DNA of 9,190 nucleotides, from contig JAAYZY010000127.1 in assembly GCA_012514615.1 (NCBI GenBank), forward strand, positions 1-9,190, in the 5' to 3' direction. Source of the stretch: Chloroflexota bacterium. Its GTDB lineage: Bacteria; Chloroflexota; Anaerolineae; DTPP01. The notes below the pieces were generated by a model. That model saw only the letters and a list, made by a program, of their open reading frames with translations, was not told the origin of the DNA and searched no databases. This document shows, piece by piece, positions 1 through 6,196 of this stretch. A program made the position numbers and the translations under genes. Each line of letters opens with the position of its first letter. Positions within the stretch are counted from its first letter, which is position 1.

Positions 1-848
1 AAGAGCCAGTTCACCTGCTGCAGCGTCAGCGCGCCGGTCTGCAGGAGCAGCAGGCCCTCGCCCCCTGGGGTAGCAGCACCCGCCTCCGTGGCTGCCGCCT
101 CGCCCGCCGCTGGCGCGCCGGCGAAACGACCGATCTCCCCTTCCTGCTCGGCGATGGCCTGCCATTCCTCGTCGCTAAGCAGCTTCAGGGCATTGGGGAA
201 GAGGATTCTCTCCTCCTTGTAGAACATCTCGCGGATCGCCTGGGCCAGAGGGCCGAAGACATCAGCCACCTTCTGCGGGGTGGCCGACGGGTCGTCCAGC
301 AACGCCGCCAGCGACTTCCAGGCCGCGCGCACGTCGTCGTGGATGGCCCACATGACCGAGGAAGGCCCCATGAACCCGTGGCGCTCCAAGTAGGGGAAGA
401 GGATGTTCTCTTGGCGCAGGTAGTGTTTGTCGTACTCTCGCAGGCGGGCCAGGGCCTGCTGGGCCTTGCCCCGGTTGGCCGGGGTGGGCTCCTTGGCCAG
501 CGTCTGGAGCGCCGCTTCCAGCGCGTCCAACGCTTGGGCCGCCGCCGCGTTCTCCTCCCGCATCACGTCCAAGGGATGTCCGACGGCGGCCTGGGCTGGG
601 GCCTGCGTGTCCAGCGACTCGCGGAAGACCGCCACGTGGACGTCGCAGAGACGCTTGACCTCCATCTCAGGCATCCCTTCATCCATCAGGGCCTGCTCCA
701 GCCGAGCGATCTCGGTGGCATCCACCTCCTGCAGCATCGCAGCGAAGCGTCGCTTGACCTGCTCGAACGGCGCGCCGTCGTGCAGTTGGCGGATCAGCTC
801 CTTCAGCGTCTCTTGTCGTTTGGCACTGTTGTTGATGTACTCGCTCAT
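1..848 (-). CDS. DUF438 + hemerythrin (HHE) + PAS protein, 3' end cut by window edge
   Basis: The 282 complete codons seen encode three regions in order. Residues about 8-75 are a DUF438 domain with a conserved Cys-Asp-Val-His around residue 69-71. Residues about 88-225 are a hemerythrin-type HHE four-helix domain with candidate di-iron ligands H91, H142, E146, H170 and E212/E213, and two copies of an (I)LFP motif (149-152 and 215-218). A low-complexity Ala/Gly/Glu linker (about 243-264) follows. The last visible residues (TLQQVNWL) look like the entry into the PAS domain usual in this family, which continues outside the window. Such proteins are thought to bind O2 or NO, or to sense redox state, through the di-iron centre; the PAS part may bind a ligand or heme. 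The start at 848 has AGGAG seven bases upstream. It lies 18 bp after the CopD-like gene and is the last visible gene of the five-gene run. Domain identity is confident; the sensed molecule is unknown. Confidence 0.9.
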   Translation of the reverse strand, partial: MSEYINNSAKRQETLKELIRQLHDGAPFEQVKRRFAAMLQEVDATEIARLEQALMDEGMPEMEVKRLCDVHVAVFRESLDTQAPAQAAVGHPLDVMREENAAAAQALDALEAALQTLAKEPTPANRGKAQQALARLREYDKHYLRQENILFPYLERHGFMGPSSVMWAIHDDVRAAWKSLAALLDDPSATPQKVADVFGPLAQAIREMFYKEERILFPNALKLLSDEEWQAIAEQEGEIGRFAGAPAAGEAAATEAGAATPGGEGLLLLQTGALTLQQVNWL

Positions 849-866
849 TCCGTCACTCCTCGCGAT

Positions 867-1361
867 CTAACCGATGGTTCCTGCCGATGATACCGCTGCC
901 GCAAGGCCGCTCAGCAGCAGCACCAGCACGCCTAGCACCAGGTTCAGGAACAGCAACGCCCCCTTCAGGCGTTCCACCTGTGGGCCTGCGTTCGCCCCCT
1001 TGGGCCTCAGCGCCCGGCTGCGCAGCACGGCGATGGCCATCATGAGCAACATGAGCAGGTGCTTGGCCGAAAGCAGCGCGGTGTAAGTGTTGTCCAGGCG
1101 GAACAGCCCGGCGAAGGCCGGCTCTCGCCGCGCCAGCAAGAGCCCGGTGACGCCCAGGCCCACGATGCTGACGTAGACCGCCACGCTCAGGCGGCGTTGA
1201 AGCGCCTCCATAAGCTGCTTGGCTTGAGGCCCCATGCCCAGCACCTGGCGCGCCGCCGGCAGCACCATGCCGGCCAAACAGAACAGACCGCCGATCCAGA
1301 TGGCCGTGAACAGATCGTGGAAGAAGGTCACCAACCCAGAGAGCAGCACGTTGTTAGGCAT
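867..1361 (-). CDS. Four-helix membrane protein, CopD-like
   Basis: A 164-residue, very hydrophobic protein with four predicted membrane helices at roughly residues 8-36, 60-78, 95-115 and 135-157. The first helix carries H15 followed by a WIGG motif (22-25), and the third begins with K100-H101. This His/WIGG pattern resembles CopD-type and related four-helix membrane proteins, some of which bind copper or heme. The two membrane-embedded histidines could bind a metal or a b-type heme, but this is inference. The ATG at 1361 lies one base after the methyltransferase stop, and its GGGAG ribosome site lies inside the end of that gene, so the two are probably translationally coupled. It sits between the methyltransferase and a hemerythrin/PAS protein in a gene run rich in iron-sulfur proteins, so a redox role in the membrane is plausible. 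It could equally be an uncharacterised membrane family. Confidence 0.65.
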   Translation of the reverse strand: MPNNVLLSGLVTFFHDLFTAIWIGGLFCLAGMVLPAARQVLGMGPQAKQLMEALQRRLSVAVYVSIVGLGVTGLLLARREPAFAGLFRLDNTYTALLSAKHLLMLLMMAIAVLRSRALRPKGANAGPQVERLKGALLFLNLVLGVLVLLLSGLAAAVSSAGTIG

Positions 1362-1362
1362 C

Positions 1363-2151
1363 TCAGTCTCCCTTTGGGTCGTCTCCCGTGCTACAGCCCC
1401 CGCGGCGCGCCGCCAGCACCAGGTTGGGGCTGGACTCAGGGCGGAAGGGCGCGCCCTGCAGGTTCCCCCACAGCGTCACTTGCCCGAAGCCGGCCGCCTG
1501 CAATGCCGGTTCCAGGTCGGCGCGCTGCTGCGGCCACAGCCGGGTAGAGGTGATCGCCTGGCTCCAGGGGGCATCGCCCTGCCGCTGCAGCCGCACCACG
1601 TGGAACGTGATCTGGCCATCAGCTTCGAAGTCGTAGAAGCGCAGGAAGAGCCATTCCCGGTCGCCAGAGCGGTGGCCCTGGGGCTCCATCCAGCGCTGCC
1701 GCTCCCGCAGCACCGCGTCGAAGTTGCGGTTCTGCACCAGCAGCAAGCCGCCGGGGCGCAGGCAAGCGGCAAAGTCGCTCAGCGTCTCGGCCAACGCTGC
1801 CGGCGTCAGCACGTGGGGCAGCGAGTTGCCCAGGCAGAGAACGGCGTCAAACGGCGCCGGGAACGCCGCCTTCAGCTCGCCAAAGGCCGCCACCGCCCAC
1901 TGCGCAGATAGGCGTGCGCCGGCCGCGTTGGCCTGGGCCTGCTGGATCATCCCCGGGCTCACGTCGGCCCCCGCGGCCTCGTACCCCCGCTCGGCCAGCG
2001 CCAGGGCATGCATGCCTGTTCCGCAGGCCGCATCCAGCACGCGGCGCGCCCCGCCCTCCTTCAGCCGCGCCTCGAGGAACGGCAGCTCCACCGCCAGTCG
2101 CCCCGGCCAATCCACAAAGCGGTCGTAATCCTGGCTGAAGTCGTCGTACAT
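1363..2151 (-). CDS. Class I SAM-dependent methyltransferase
   Basis: A 262-residue Rossmann-fold methyltransferase. Motif I is VLDAACGTG (38-46), which binds S-adenosylmethionine. The acidic end of strand 2 is in GADVSP (61-66, D63). Motif IV is DAVLCLGNSLPHV (102-114), and the LRPGG loop is at 131-135. The N-terminal YDRFVDW (9-15) is typical of small-molecule methyltransferases related to glycine/sarcosine N-methyltransferase-like proteins. The substrate cannot be read from the sequence. I chose the ATG at 2151 because it fits the family N-terminus, follows the upstream ferredoxin stop by 14 bases, and has a GGGGG stretch about ten bases upstream. An in-frame ATG at 2208 would add 19 unlikely residues overlapping the ferredoxin gene. 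Its place inside a run of ferredoxin and membrane genes suggests a product connected to that system, or possibly a methyltransferase recruited into the operon without a shared pathway. Confidence 0.91.
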   Translation of the reverse strand: MYDDFSQDYDRFVDWPGRLAVELPFLEARLKEGGARRVLDAACGTGMHALALAERGYEAAGADVSPGMIQQAQANAAGARLSAQWAVAAFGELKAAFPAPFDAVLCLGNSLPHVLTPAALAETLSDFAACLRPGGLLLVQNRNFDAVLRERQRWMEPQGHRSGDREWLFLRFYDFEADGQITFHVVRLQRQGDAPWSQAITSTRLWPQQRADLEPALQAAGFGQVTLWGNLQGAPFRPESSPNLVLAARRGGCSTGDDPKGD

Positions 2152-2165
2152 TCGGCCTGCGCCCC

Positions 2166-2543
2166 CTAGCCGTGGATCAGAGCCGGCAGGCAGCGGGTGC
2201 AGACCCAAAGGCTGCGCCCTTGGTGCCGCACCGGCAGCAGCGGCGCCTGCTCTTCGCTGGCGTCGCAGCGGAAGCAGTGCTGGGTCATGACCTGCACGCC
2301 TTGGGCCTCCATGTGCGCCTCGGCCGCCGCCTCATCGAACCCCGGCGCCTCCCGCTGCTCCAGGCTCAGCGCGCCGGCGGGGCAGATGGGGATGCAGAAG
2401 CCGGCCCCGTCGCACAGGGATTCGTTCATCACCTTGGCCTTGCCGCCCACCAACACGATGGCCCCTTCGGCGCAAGGCATCACGCAGGCCCCGCAGCCGT
2501 TGCAGAGATCTTCATCGATACGCACGATCTGTCGAACCGCCAC
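2166..2543 (-). CDS. 4Fe-4S ferredoxin with degenerate second cluster and zinc-ribbon-like tail
   Basis: A 125-residue protein. The first motif is complete for a [4Fe-4S] cluster: C14, C17, C20, C24. The second motif has C44, C50 and C54-P, but Ala47 replaces the expected second cysteine. This CDG..xC variant occurs in a widespread group of bacterial ferredoxin-like proteins; it could hold a 3Fe-4S cluster, a 4Fe-4S cluster with a non-Cys ligand, or none. The tail adds two CxxC pairs (C90/C93 and C115/C118, 21 residues apart), which looks like a zinc ribbon or rubredoxin-like knuckle. Start is GTG at 2543 with a strong AGGAGG five bases upstream; this ribosome site overlaps the stop codon of the preceding ferredoxin, indicating coupled translation. 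Its probable role is a cytoplasmic electron carrier or an electron-relay subunit docking on a partner through the tail. The partner is unknown. Confidence 0.88.
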   Translation of the reverse strand: MAVRQIVRIDEDLCNGCGACVMPCAEGAIVLVGGKAKVMNESLCDGAGFCIPICPAGALSLEQREAPGFDEAAAEAHMEAQGVQVMTQHCFRCDASEEQAPLLPVRHQGRSLWVCTRCLPALIHG

Positions 2544-2552
2544 GTCTCCCTC

Positions 2553-2777
2553 CTAATGTGGGTCTCCGCCGCCCCAGACGATCTCGAAGGTGCAGGCGAT
2601 GGCGCCTCGCGGGCAAGCGCTCTCGCAAAGGGTGCAGTAGGTGCAATCTCCCGGCCGAGCGATATGCGCTCCCGTCCGGCCCACTTCCACCGCGCCCGCG
2701 GGGCAAGCGGCCCCACAGAGGCCGCAGCCGTCGCACAGATCCAGATCGATGATGGGCAGAATCCAGTTTATCGCCAT
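2553..2777 (-). CDS. Two-cluster 4Fe-4S ferredoxin
   Basis: A 74-residue protein with two complete CxxCxxCxxxCP motifs: C15, C18, C21, C25 and C45, C48, C51, C55. It should bind two [4Fe-4S] clusters and carry electrons in the cytoplasm or between subunits. There is no signal peptide or membrane segment, although the N-terminus (AINWILPIID) is hydrophobic as in many clostridial-type ferredoxins. I chose ATG 2777, which has GGGAG nine bases upstream. An upstream in-frame ATG at 2810 would add 11 residues but lies inside the predicted -10 box, so it would not be transcribed from that promoter. The gene opens the tight five-gene run; the next ferredoxin starts 9 bases after its stop. The two adjacent genes, together about four clusters' worth of motifs, suggest they act as a pair. 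Confidence 0.9.
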   Translation of the reverse strand: MAINWILPIIDLDLCDGCGLCGAACPAGAVEVGRTGAHIARPGDCTYCTLCESACPRGAIACTFEIVWGGGDPH

Positions 2778-2805
2778 AGGTTCAGTCTCCCATGCTTCTC
2801 CCTTG

Positions 2806-2834
2806 AGCATACGACAGACGGACCCCGAAGTCTA
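2806..2834 (-). promoter_or_regulatory. Candidate promoter for the ferredoxin/methyltransferase/hemerythrin run
   Basis: Read on the minus strand: TAGACT (2834-2829), a 17-base spacer, then TATGCT (2811-2806). Each box matches 4 of 6 sigma-70 consensus bases. Transcription would start near 2799, about 20 bases before the ATG at 2777. It lies between a hairpin terminator and the first gene of the run, which is where a promoter is expected. The match is moderate and could be chance. Confidence 0.38.
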
Positions 2835-2865
2835 CGATAAAAGTCGCACCGACCAGGAAGACAAA

Positions 2866-2895
2866 CTCCCCCTGGCCTGGCGAGGTCAGGGGGAG
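2866..2895 (-). terminator. Hairpin terminator or attenuator after the single-cluster ferredoxin
   Basis: An inverted repeat with 12-base arms (2866-2877 and 2884-2895) and a 6-base loop. Eleven of twelve positions pair on the minus strand. On that strand the hairpin is followed by TTTGTCTTCC, a short, imperfect T-run. It starts about 54 bases after the stop of the ferredoxin gene ending at 2949, and lies upstream of the candidate promoter of the next gene run. Termination may be partial, letting some reads continue into the next genes. Confidence 0.6.
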
Positions 2896-2948
2896 CGGTT
2901 GAGCGTCAGTCTCAGCGTCGAGCTTGTCGCCCGCGCTGGGTCGATGGC

Positions 2949-3176
2949 CTACTCCACGTGAATTGCCTCCACCGGGCAGCCTTCTGCGGCCGAGCGCACG
3001 CAATCTTCCAGCTCTGCCGGCGCAACACCTTCGCCCACGTTGTCGTCGGTACGGTACTGCTCCAACACCTGGCACAGACCGTCATCGCCCTCTTCGAAGA
3101 AGTCCGGGCAGTCGGCCCAGCAGGCCCCGCAGCTAATGCACTCGTCGCGATCGATGGTTACTTTGAACCCAGCCAT
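2949..3176 (-). CDS. Single-cluster ferredoxin with a predicted structural disulfide
   Basis: A 75-residue acidic protein. Cysteines are C13, C16, C19, C23-P, C35, C59 and C67-P. The spacing matches single-cluster thermophile-type ferredoxins such as that of Pyrococcus furiosus (ligands C11, D14, C17, C56; disulfide C21-C48). Here C13, C16, C19 and C67 would hold one [4Fe-4S] cluster, and C23 and C59 would form the disulfide; the C19-C23 and C59-C67 spacings are the same as in that protein. C16 restores the ligand that is Asp in P. furiosus, so a full 4Fe-4S cluster is expected. C35 is extra. The start has GGAGG seven bases upstream. It is a cytoplasmic electron carrier, placed directly after the Crp/Fnr regulator gene and separated from the next two ferredoxins by a hairpin. 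Family is confident; the redox partner is unknown. Confidence 0.91.
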   Translation of the reverse strand: MAGFKVTIDRDECISCGACWADCPDFFEEGDDGLCQVLEQYRTDDNVGEGVAPAELEDCVRSAAEGCPVEAIHVE

Positions 3177-3246
3177 GTCTTGTCCTCCCTACATGAGAGC
3201 TTGTGATCTGCGGCGCCAGCCCACCGCCTCTCCCTTGCCGACAAGC

Positions 3247-3266
3247 CTCTGGGGGCTGGCCCAGAG
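3247..3266 (-). other. Short hairpin between the Crp/Fnr regulator and the ferredoxin
   Basis: A perfect 7-bp inverted repeat (CTCTGGG/CCCAGAG) with a 6-base loop, beginning 18 bases after the regulator stop. There is no T-run after it on the minus strand, so it is at most a weak terminator or an RNA stabiliser. I found no convincing promoter in the rest of this 107-base spacer, so the ferredoxin may be read through from the regulator gene. Confidence 0.3.
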
Positions 3267-3283
3267 CCATCATCTCCTGCCCG

Positions 3284-3946
3284 TCAGACCTCGGCCTCCG
3301 CCAGAAGCCCCTCACGGTCCAGCAGTACAATCCGCTGCCGGTCGATGCTGATCAAGCCGCCGTCGGCGAAGGCACGCAGGGTACGCCCCACCACGTCTCG
3401 CACCGTCCCCAGTTGGGCGGCCATTTCGTCCTGCGTCCAACGCCGCGCTTCCTCTTCCCCCACGTGCTCCAACAGGAAGCGGGCCAGGCGGCTGCGCACA
3501 GAACGCAGCGCCAGATCCTCCACCAAGTTGGTCAGGTGATCCAAGCGACGGGCGAAATCCTCCAGCAGGGCCAACCCCAGTTCGGGGCAGCAGCCCACCA
3601 GCCGCCGCAGATCGTCCCGCCCTACCACGTAGCAGACCACATCAGTCACCGCCTGCACGGTGGCGTGGGCTGCGCACTGGGGCAGGAACGGCGGCACCGT
3701 ATTGAACCCCTGCCCAGGCCCCAGTTGAGCCAACACTTGCTCTCGCCCCCCCGGCGAAAGCCGGCTGGCCCGCGCGTGCCCCTGCGCCACGAAGAAGGCG
3801 TCGCTGCAAGGCCCCCCTTCCACCAGGATCAGCTCGCCAGCACGGTAGCGGTGCCTGCGCGCCGCCCGCGCCACCTCCGCCAGCGCCTCCGTTGGAAGCG
3901 CAGCGAACAGAGGCATCACCCGCAGGTCTCTAAGGGCTTTCTCCAT
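3284..3946 (-). CDS. Crp/Fnr-family transcriptional regulator
   Basis: A 220-residue regulator with an N-terminal cyclic-nucleotide-binding-type beta-barrel (about 12-120), a long dimerisation helix (about 121-150) and a C-terminal winged helix-turn-helix (about 150-212). The recognition helix region is TVRDVVGRTLRAF (181-193), ending in the usual R-x-L pattern before the wing. The barrel lacks the Arg-Ser cAMP pocket signature and the N-terminal Cys cluster of FNR. Cys residues at 47, 91, 105, 119 and 120 are scattered, so direct iron-sulfur sensing as in FNR is unlikely; a heme, NO/CO or redox effector is possible but unproven. It is a plausible controller of the adjacent ferredoxin genes and the hemerythrin/PAS gene. 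The ATG at 3946 has no clear ribosome site, and the promoter just upstream predicts a leaderless message. Confidence 0.93.
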   Translation of the reverse strand: MEKALRDLRVMPLFAALPTEALAEVARAARRHRYRAGELILVEGGPCSDAFFVAQGHARASRLSPGGREQVLAQLGPGQGFNTVPPFLPQCAAHATVQAVTDVVCYVVGRDDLRRLVGCCPELGLALLEDFARRLDHLTNLVEDLALRSVRSRLARFLLEHVGEEEARRWTQDEMAAQLGTVRDVVGRTLRAFADGGLISIDRQRIVLLDREGLLAEAEV

Positions 3947-3955
3947 GGCGGCCCC

Positions 3956-3984
3956 ATTGTACGCAGAAAGCCAAGCAGCGTCAA
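3956..3984 (-). promoter_or_regulatory. Near-consensus sigma-70 promoter of the Crp/Fnr gene
   Basis: On the minus strand: TTGACG (3984-3979, 5 of 6 consensus), a 17-base spacer, then TACAAT (3961-3956, 5 of 6). Only nine bases separate the -10 box from the ATG at 3946. Transcription is expected at 3949 or within a few bases of the start codon. This is the best promoter match in the window. Confidence 0.75.
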
Positions 3985-4009
3985 GTTGTTCAGTCGCCGT
4001 TCGGCTGCC

Positions 4010-5356
4010 TCAGGGATGGGCCGGCTTGGCCGTGGCCTCGGCGCGACGGATGCGCACCCGGGTGATCTTGGGCCCTTCCATCTTGGCCACAGTGAGGCGC
4101 AGATTGCCCTGCTGTAACCCCTCGCCCTCCTTGGGGATGCGTTGCAGCCGGTAGAGAATTAGGCCGGCCACCGTCTCGTATTCGTCGCCCGTCGGCAGGG
4201 TGATACCCAGTTCGTCGTTCACCTCGTCCACCCGCAGTTGAGCGTCGAACTCCACGGTACGCTCGTCGATCTGCGCCACGGCGTCGGCATCGCCCACCCA
4301 ATCGTCGCTGATCCGACCGACAATCTCCTCCACCAGCTCTTCGGCCGTGACAATGCCTGCGGTGCCGCCGTATTCATCGATCACCACCGCCAACTGGATG
4401 CGCTGGTCCCGCATCTGGGCCAGCAGGCTGGCGATGGACTTGGTCTCTGGGACGAAGAGGGTCGGTTTCGCCAAGCTGCGCAGGGGGCGCTGGTAAGCTA
4501 TGGTGCCAGCGGCCAACGCCTGGAGCACATCCTTGATGGACACCACGCCGATGACGTTGTCCAGGTCTTCTTCGTAGACCGGGAAGCGGCTGTGCCGAGC
4601 TTGGCGAAAGACCTTCAGCAGGTCGGCCACAGTGGCATCAGCCTCCATCCCCACCACATCGGGGCGGGGGATCATGGCCTCGTTGACGCGGCGCTCGCCA
4701 AAGTCAAAGGCGCGGCGCAGCATCTCCATCTCCGCCATGTCCAGCACACCGCCCTGCTCGCTGTCGGCGATGAGCATCTTGAGCTCTTCCACCGAGTGGG
4801 CCCGCTGGTGGCCGGTGGGCGCCCGCAGCCCCACCAAGCGCAGCACCCCGTTGCCCGCGCCGTTGAGCAGCCAGATCAGCGGGCGGGTCAGGTTCTCCGT
4901 GAGGATGGTCGGGCCAGCCACCCGGAAGGCGGTCTCTTCGGGGTACTGTAGGGCGATAGACTTGGGCGCGAGCTCCCCCACCACCACGTGCAGGAAGGTG
5001 ATGACGAAGAACGACAACGCCACTGCCAGCGTGTGGCTGGCCACCACCGAGCCAGCGCCGGGCAACCAGCCCAGCAACGGCTCCAGCAGGTGCGCCAGGG
5101 CCGGCTCGCCGATCCAGCCCAGGGCCAGGCTGGCCATGGTGATGCCCAACTGCGTGGCGGCGATGAAGCGATCTGGGTCGTCGATGGCGTGCAGCACGGT
5201 CCGCGCCGACTCTCGGCCGGCGGCCAGCAACTCGTTCACCCGCGTCCGCCGCACGCTGACCAGGGAGAACTCCGCGGCCACGAAGAAGCCGTTGGCCAGC
5301 ACGAGCGCCGCCACAGCCAGCAACTTCAGCAGGTCCATTCCCAACGTCTCGGGCAT
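4010..5356 (-). CDS. CNNM/CBS/CorC-HlyC membrane protein (HlyC/CorC family transporter)
   Basis: A 448-residue protein. Residues about 8-200 form a CNNM transmembrane domain with helices near 9-30, 66-85, 106-130 and 155-176. A CBS pair covers about 225-345, with the IPRPDVV entry motif (229-235), SRFPVYE (256-262) and the conserved VIDEYGGTAGIVT (325-337). The C-terminal CorC_HlyC domain is at about 362-438, including DEYETVAGLI (391-400). Family members are inner-membrane proteins linked to Mg2+ or Co2+ efflux and to divalent-cation homeostasis; the CBS pair binds adenine nucleotides in several of them. The old name 'hemolysin' is misleading. I chose ATG 5356, which has AGGTGG eight bases upstream; an ATG at 5338 also fits the family N-terminus. 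It lies 127 bases after the cyclophilin gene, with no obvious promoter or terminator between. It has no visible functional link to the redox genes. Confidence 0.93.
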   Translation of the reverse strand: MPETLGMDLLKLLAVAALVLANGFFVAAEFSLVSVRRTRVNELLAAGRESARTVLHAIDDPDRFIAATQLGITMASLALGWIGEPALAHLLEPLLGWLPGAGSVVASHTLAVALSFFVITFLHVVVGELAPKSIALQYPEETAFRVAGPTILTENLTRPLIWLLNGAGNGVLRLVGLRAPTGHQRAHSVEELKMLIADSEQGGVLDMAEMEMLRRAFDFGERRVNEAMIPRPDVVGMEADATVADLLKVFRQARHSRFPVYEEDLDNVIGVVSIKDVLQALAAGTIAYQRPLRSLAKPTLFVPETKSIASLLAQMRDQRIQLAVVIDEYGGTAGIVTAEELVEEIVGRISDDWVGDADAVAQIDERTVEFDAQLRVDEVNDELGITLPTGDEYETVAGLILYRLQRIPKEGEGLQQGNLRLTVAKMEGPKITRVRIRRAEATAKPAHP

Positions 5357-5483
5357 CGTTGCACCCACCTCTCGGCCTGTGCCCTCAGGCCCCTCTGCCG
5401 TTGGGCGCGTGGCAGCAAGGCCCGGGGCCGGGGCGGCCTGGGCATGCTGCATGGCTGGTCATGGTCTGGGGCAGGGTCTTCGT

Positions 5484-6038
5484 TCACTTCTCGCTGATGG
5501 TGACTGTGGTCATCTTGTCGCCGGGGGCGATCTTGCCGGCTACGTCCAGGCCCTGGGTCACCTGGCCGAAGATGGTGTATTCGTTGTCCAGGCTAGGCAG
5601 GGCGGTCAGGCAGATGTAGAACTGGCTGCCGCTAGAGCGTCGTTCCGGGTTCACTTGGTCGCCGCGGCGGGCCGTGGCCACGGTGCCGGGCAGGTGCTTC
5701 AGGTCGCTGATCTCAGCCGGGAGGTCGTAGCCCGGGCCGCCGGCGCCGTTGCCCTGGGGGTCGCCGCCCTGGATGAGCAGGCTCGGCTCCACACGGTGGA
5801 ACGTCAGCCCGTTGTAGAAGCCCTGGCGGGCCAGCTTGACGAAGTTCTCCACCGTTTGCGGCGCCTTCTGGCTGTTCAGCTCAATGACGATGTCGCCCTT
5901 GGCCGTGCTGATGGCGGCGGTGTACTGCTTGTTGGCGTCGAAAGCCGGCGGCTCCGGCTTCGCCGTCGTGGCACACCCCGAAAGCAAGCCCATCATCAGG
6001 GTCAGCGCCAGGCCGGTGTAAATGCCCTTGTGAACCAT
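5484..6038 (-). CDS. Lipoprotein cyclophilin-type peptidyl-prolyl isomerase
   Basis: A 184-residue protein. The N-terminus is a lipoprotein signal: charged start, hydrophobic stretch, then the lipobox L19-S-G-C22, so mature protein should be lipid-anchored on the outer face of the membrane. A cyclophilin domain follows (about 38-183): KGDIVIEL (47-54), NFVKLA (65-70), FHRV (80-83), IQGGDP (89-94), SGSQFYICL (136-144) and FGQV (157-160). It isomerises X-Pro bonds in exported proteins. By comparison with human cyclophilin A, R55 and Q63 correspond to R82 and Q90, but F60, M61, F113 and W121 correspond to L87, L88, Y141 and S149, so the proline pocket is altered. AGGAG lies about 12 bases before the ATG, a long spacing. 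It is divergent to the NapH-like gene. Confidence 0.94.
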   Translation of the reverse strand: MVHKGIYTGLALTLMMGLLSGCATTAKPEPPAFDANKQYTAAISTAKGDIVIELNSQKAPQTVENFVKLARQGFYNGLTFHRVEPSLLIQGGDPQGNGAGGPGYDLPAEISDLKHLPGTVATARRGDQVNPERRSSGSQFYICLTALPSLDNEYTIFGQVTQGLDVAGKIAPGDKMTTVTISEK

Positions 6039-6118
6039 GGTTGTCTGCTGCTCCTTTCTCGCTCCGCGGCCGCGGCAACAAGCCCTTGGCCGTCAGGTCC
6101 AACCCTCCGTGCTGCACA

Positions 6119-6148
6119 AACGTAACATCAATAGGCTCGAATTGTCAA
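6119..6148 (-). promoter_or_regulatory. Candidate promoter of the cyclophilin gene
   Basis: On the minus strand: a perfect TTGACA (6148-6143), an 18-base spacer, and TACGTT (6124-6119, 3 of 6) preceded by an extended TGT. This would give a transcript leader of about 74 bases. The -35 is strong, the -10 weak. Confidence 0.45.
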
Positions 6149-6196
6149 GTCTCCGCCGCCGGAGGCGGGCCTACCCTGGCGCCGACGTGGCCCTTG

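Noticed and set aside
2152..2208. Upstream in-frame ATG for the methyltransferase
   Set aside because: It would overlap the end of the ferredoxin gene and add 19 residues not expected in the family. ATG 2151 fits the family start.
2778..2810. Upstream in-frame ATG for the two-cluster ferredoxin
   Set aside because: It lies inside the predicted -10 box, and ATG 2777 has a suitably spaced ribosome site.
3195..3245. TGTGA half-site and a CTTG/CAAG mini-palindrome upstream of the single-cluster ferredoxin, as a Crp/Fnr operator
   Set aside because: Only one CRP-like half is present, and the CTTG/CAAG arms are too short and do not match an FNR-type TTGAT-N4-ATCAA site.
3203..4117. A 304-codon plus-strand open frame opposite the Crp/Fnr gene
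   Set aside because: It is rich in Pro, Arg, His and Gln with no domain, and is antisense to a clear regulator gene and its promoter.
4632..6125. A 497-codon plus-strand open frame opposite the CNNM and cyclophilin genes
   Set aside because: It is antisense to two well-supported genes, has a Ser/Arg/Ala/Gly-rich composition with no recognisable domain, and crosses both genes and their spacer. Long open frames of this kind are expected opposite GC-rich genes.
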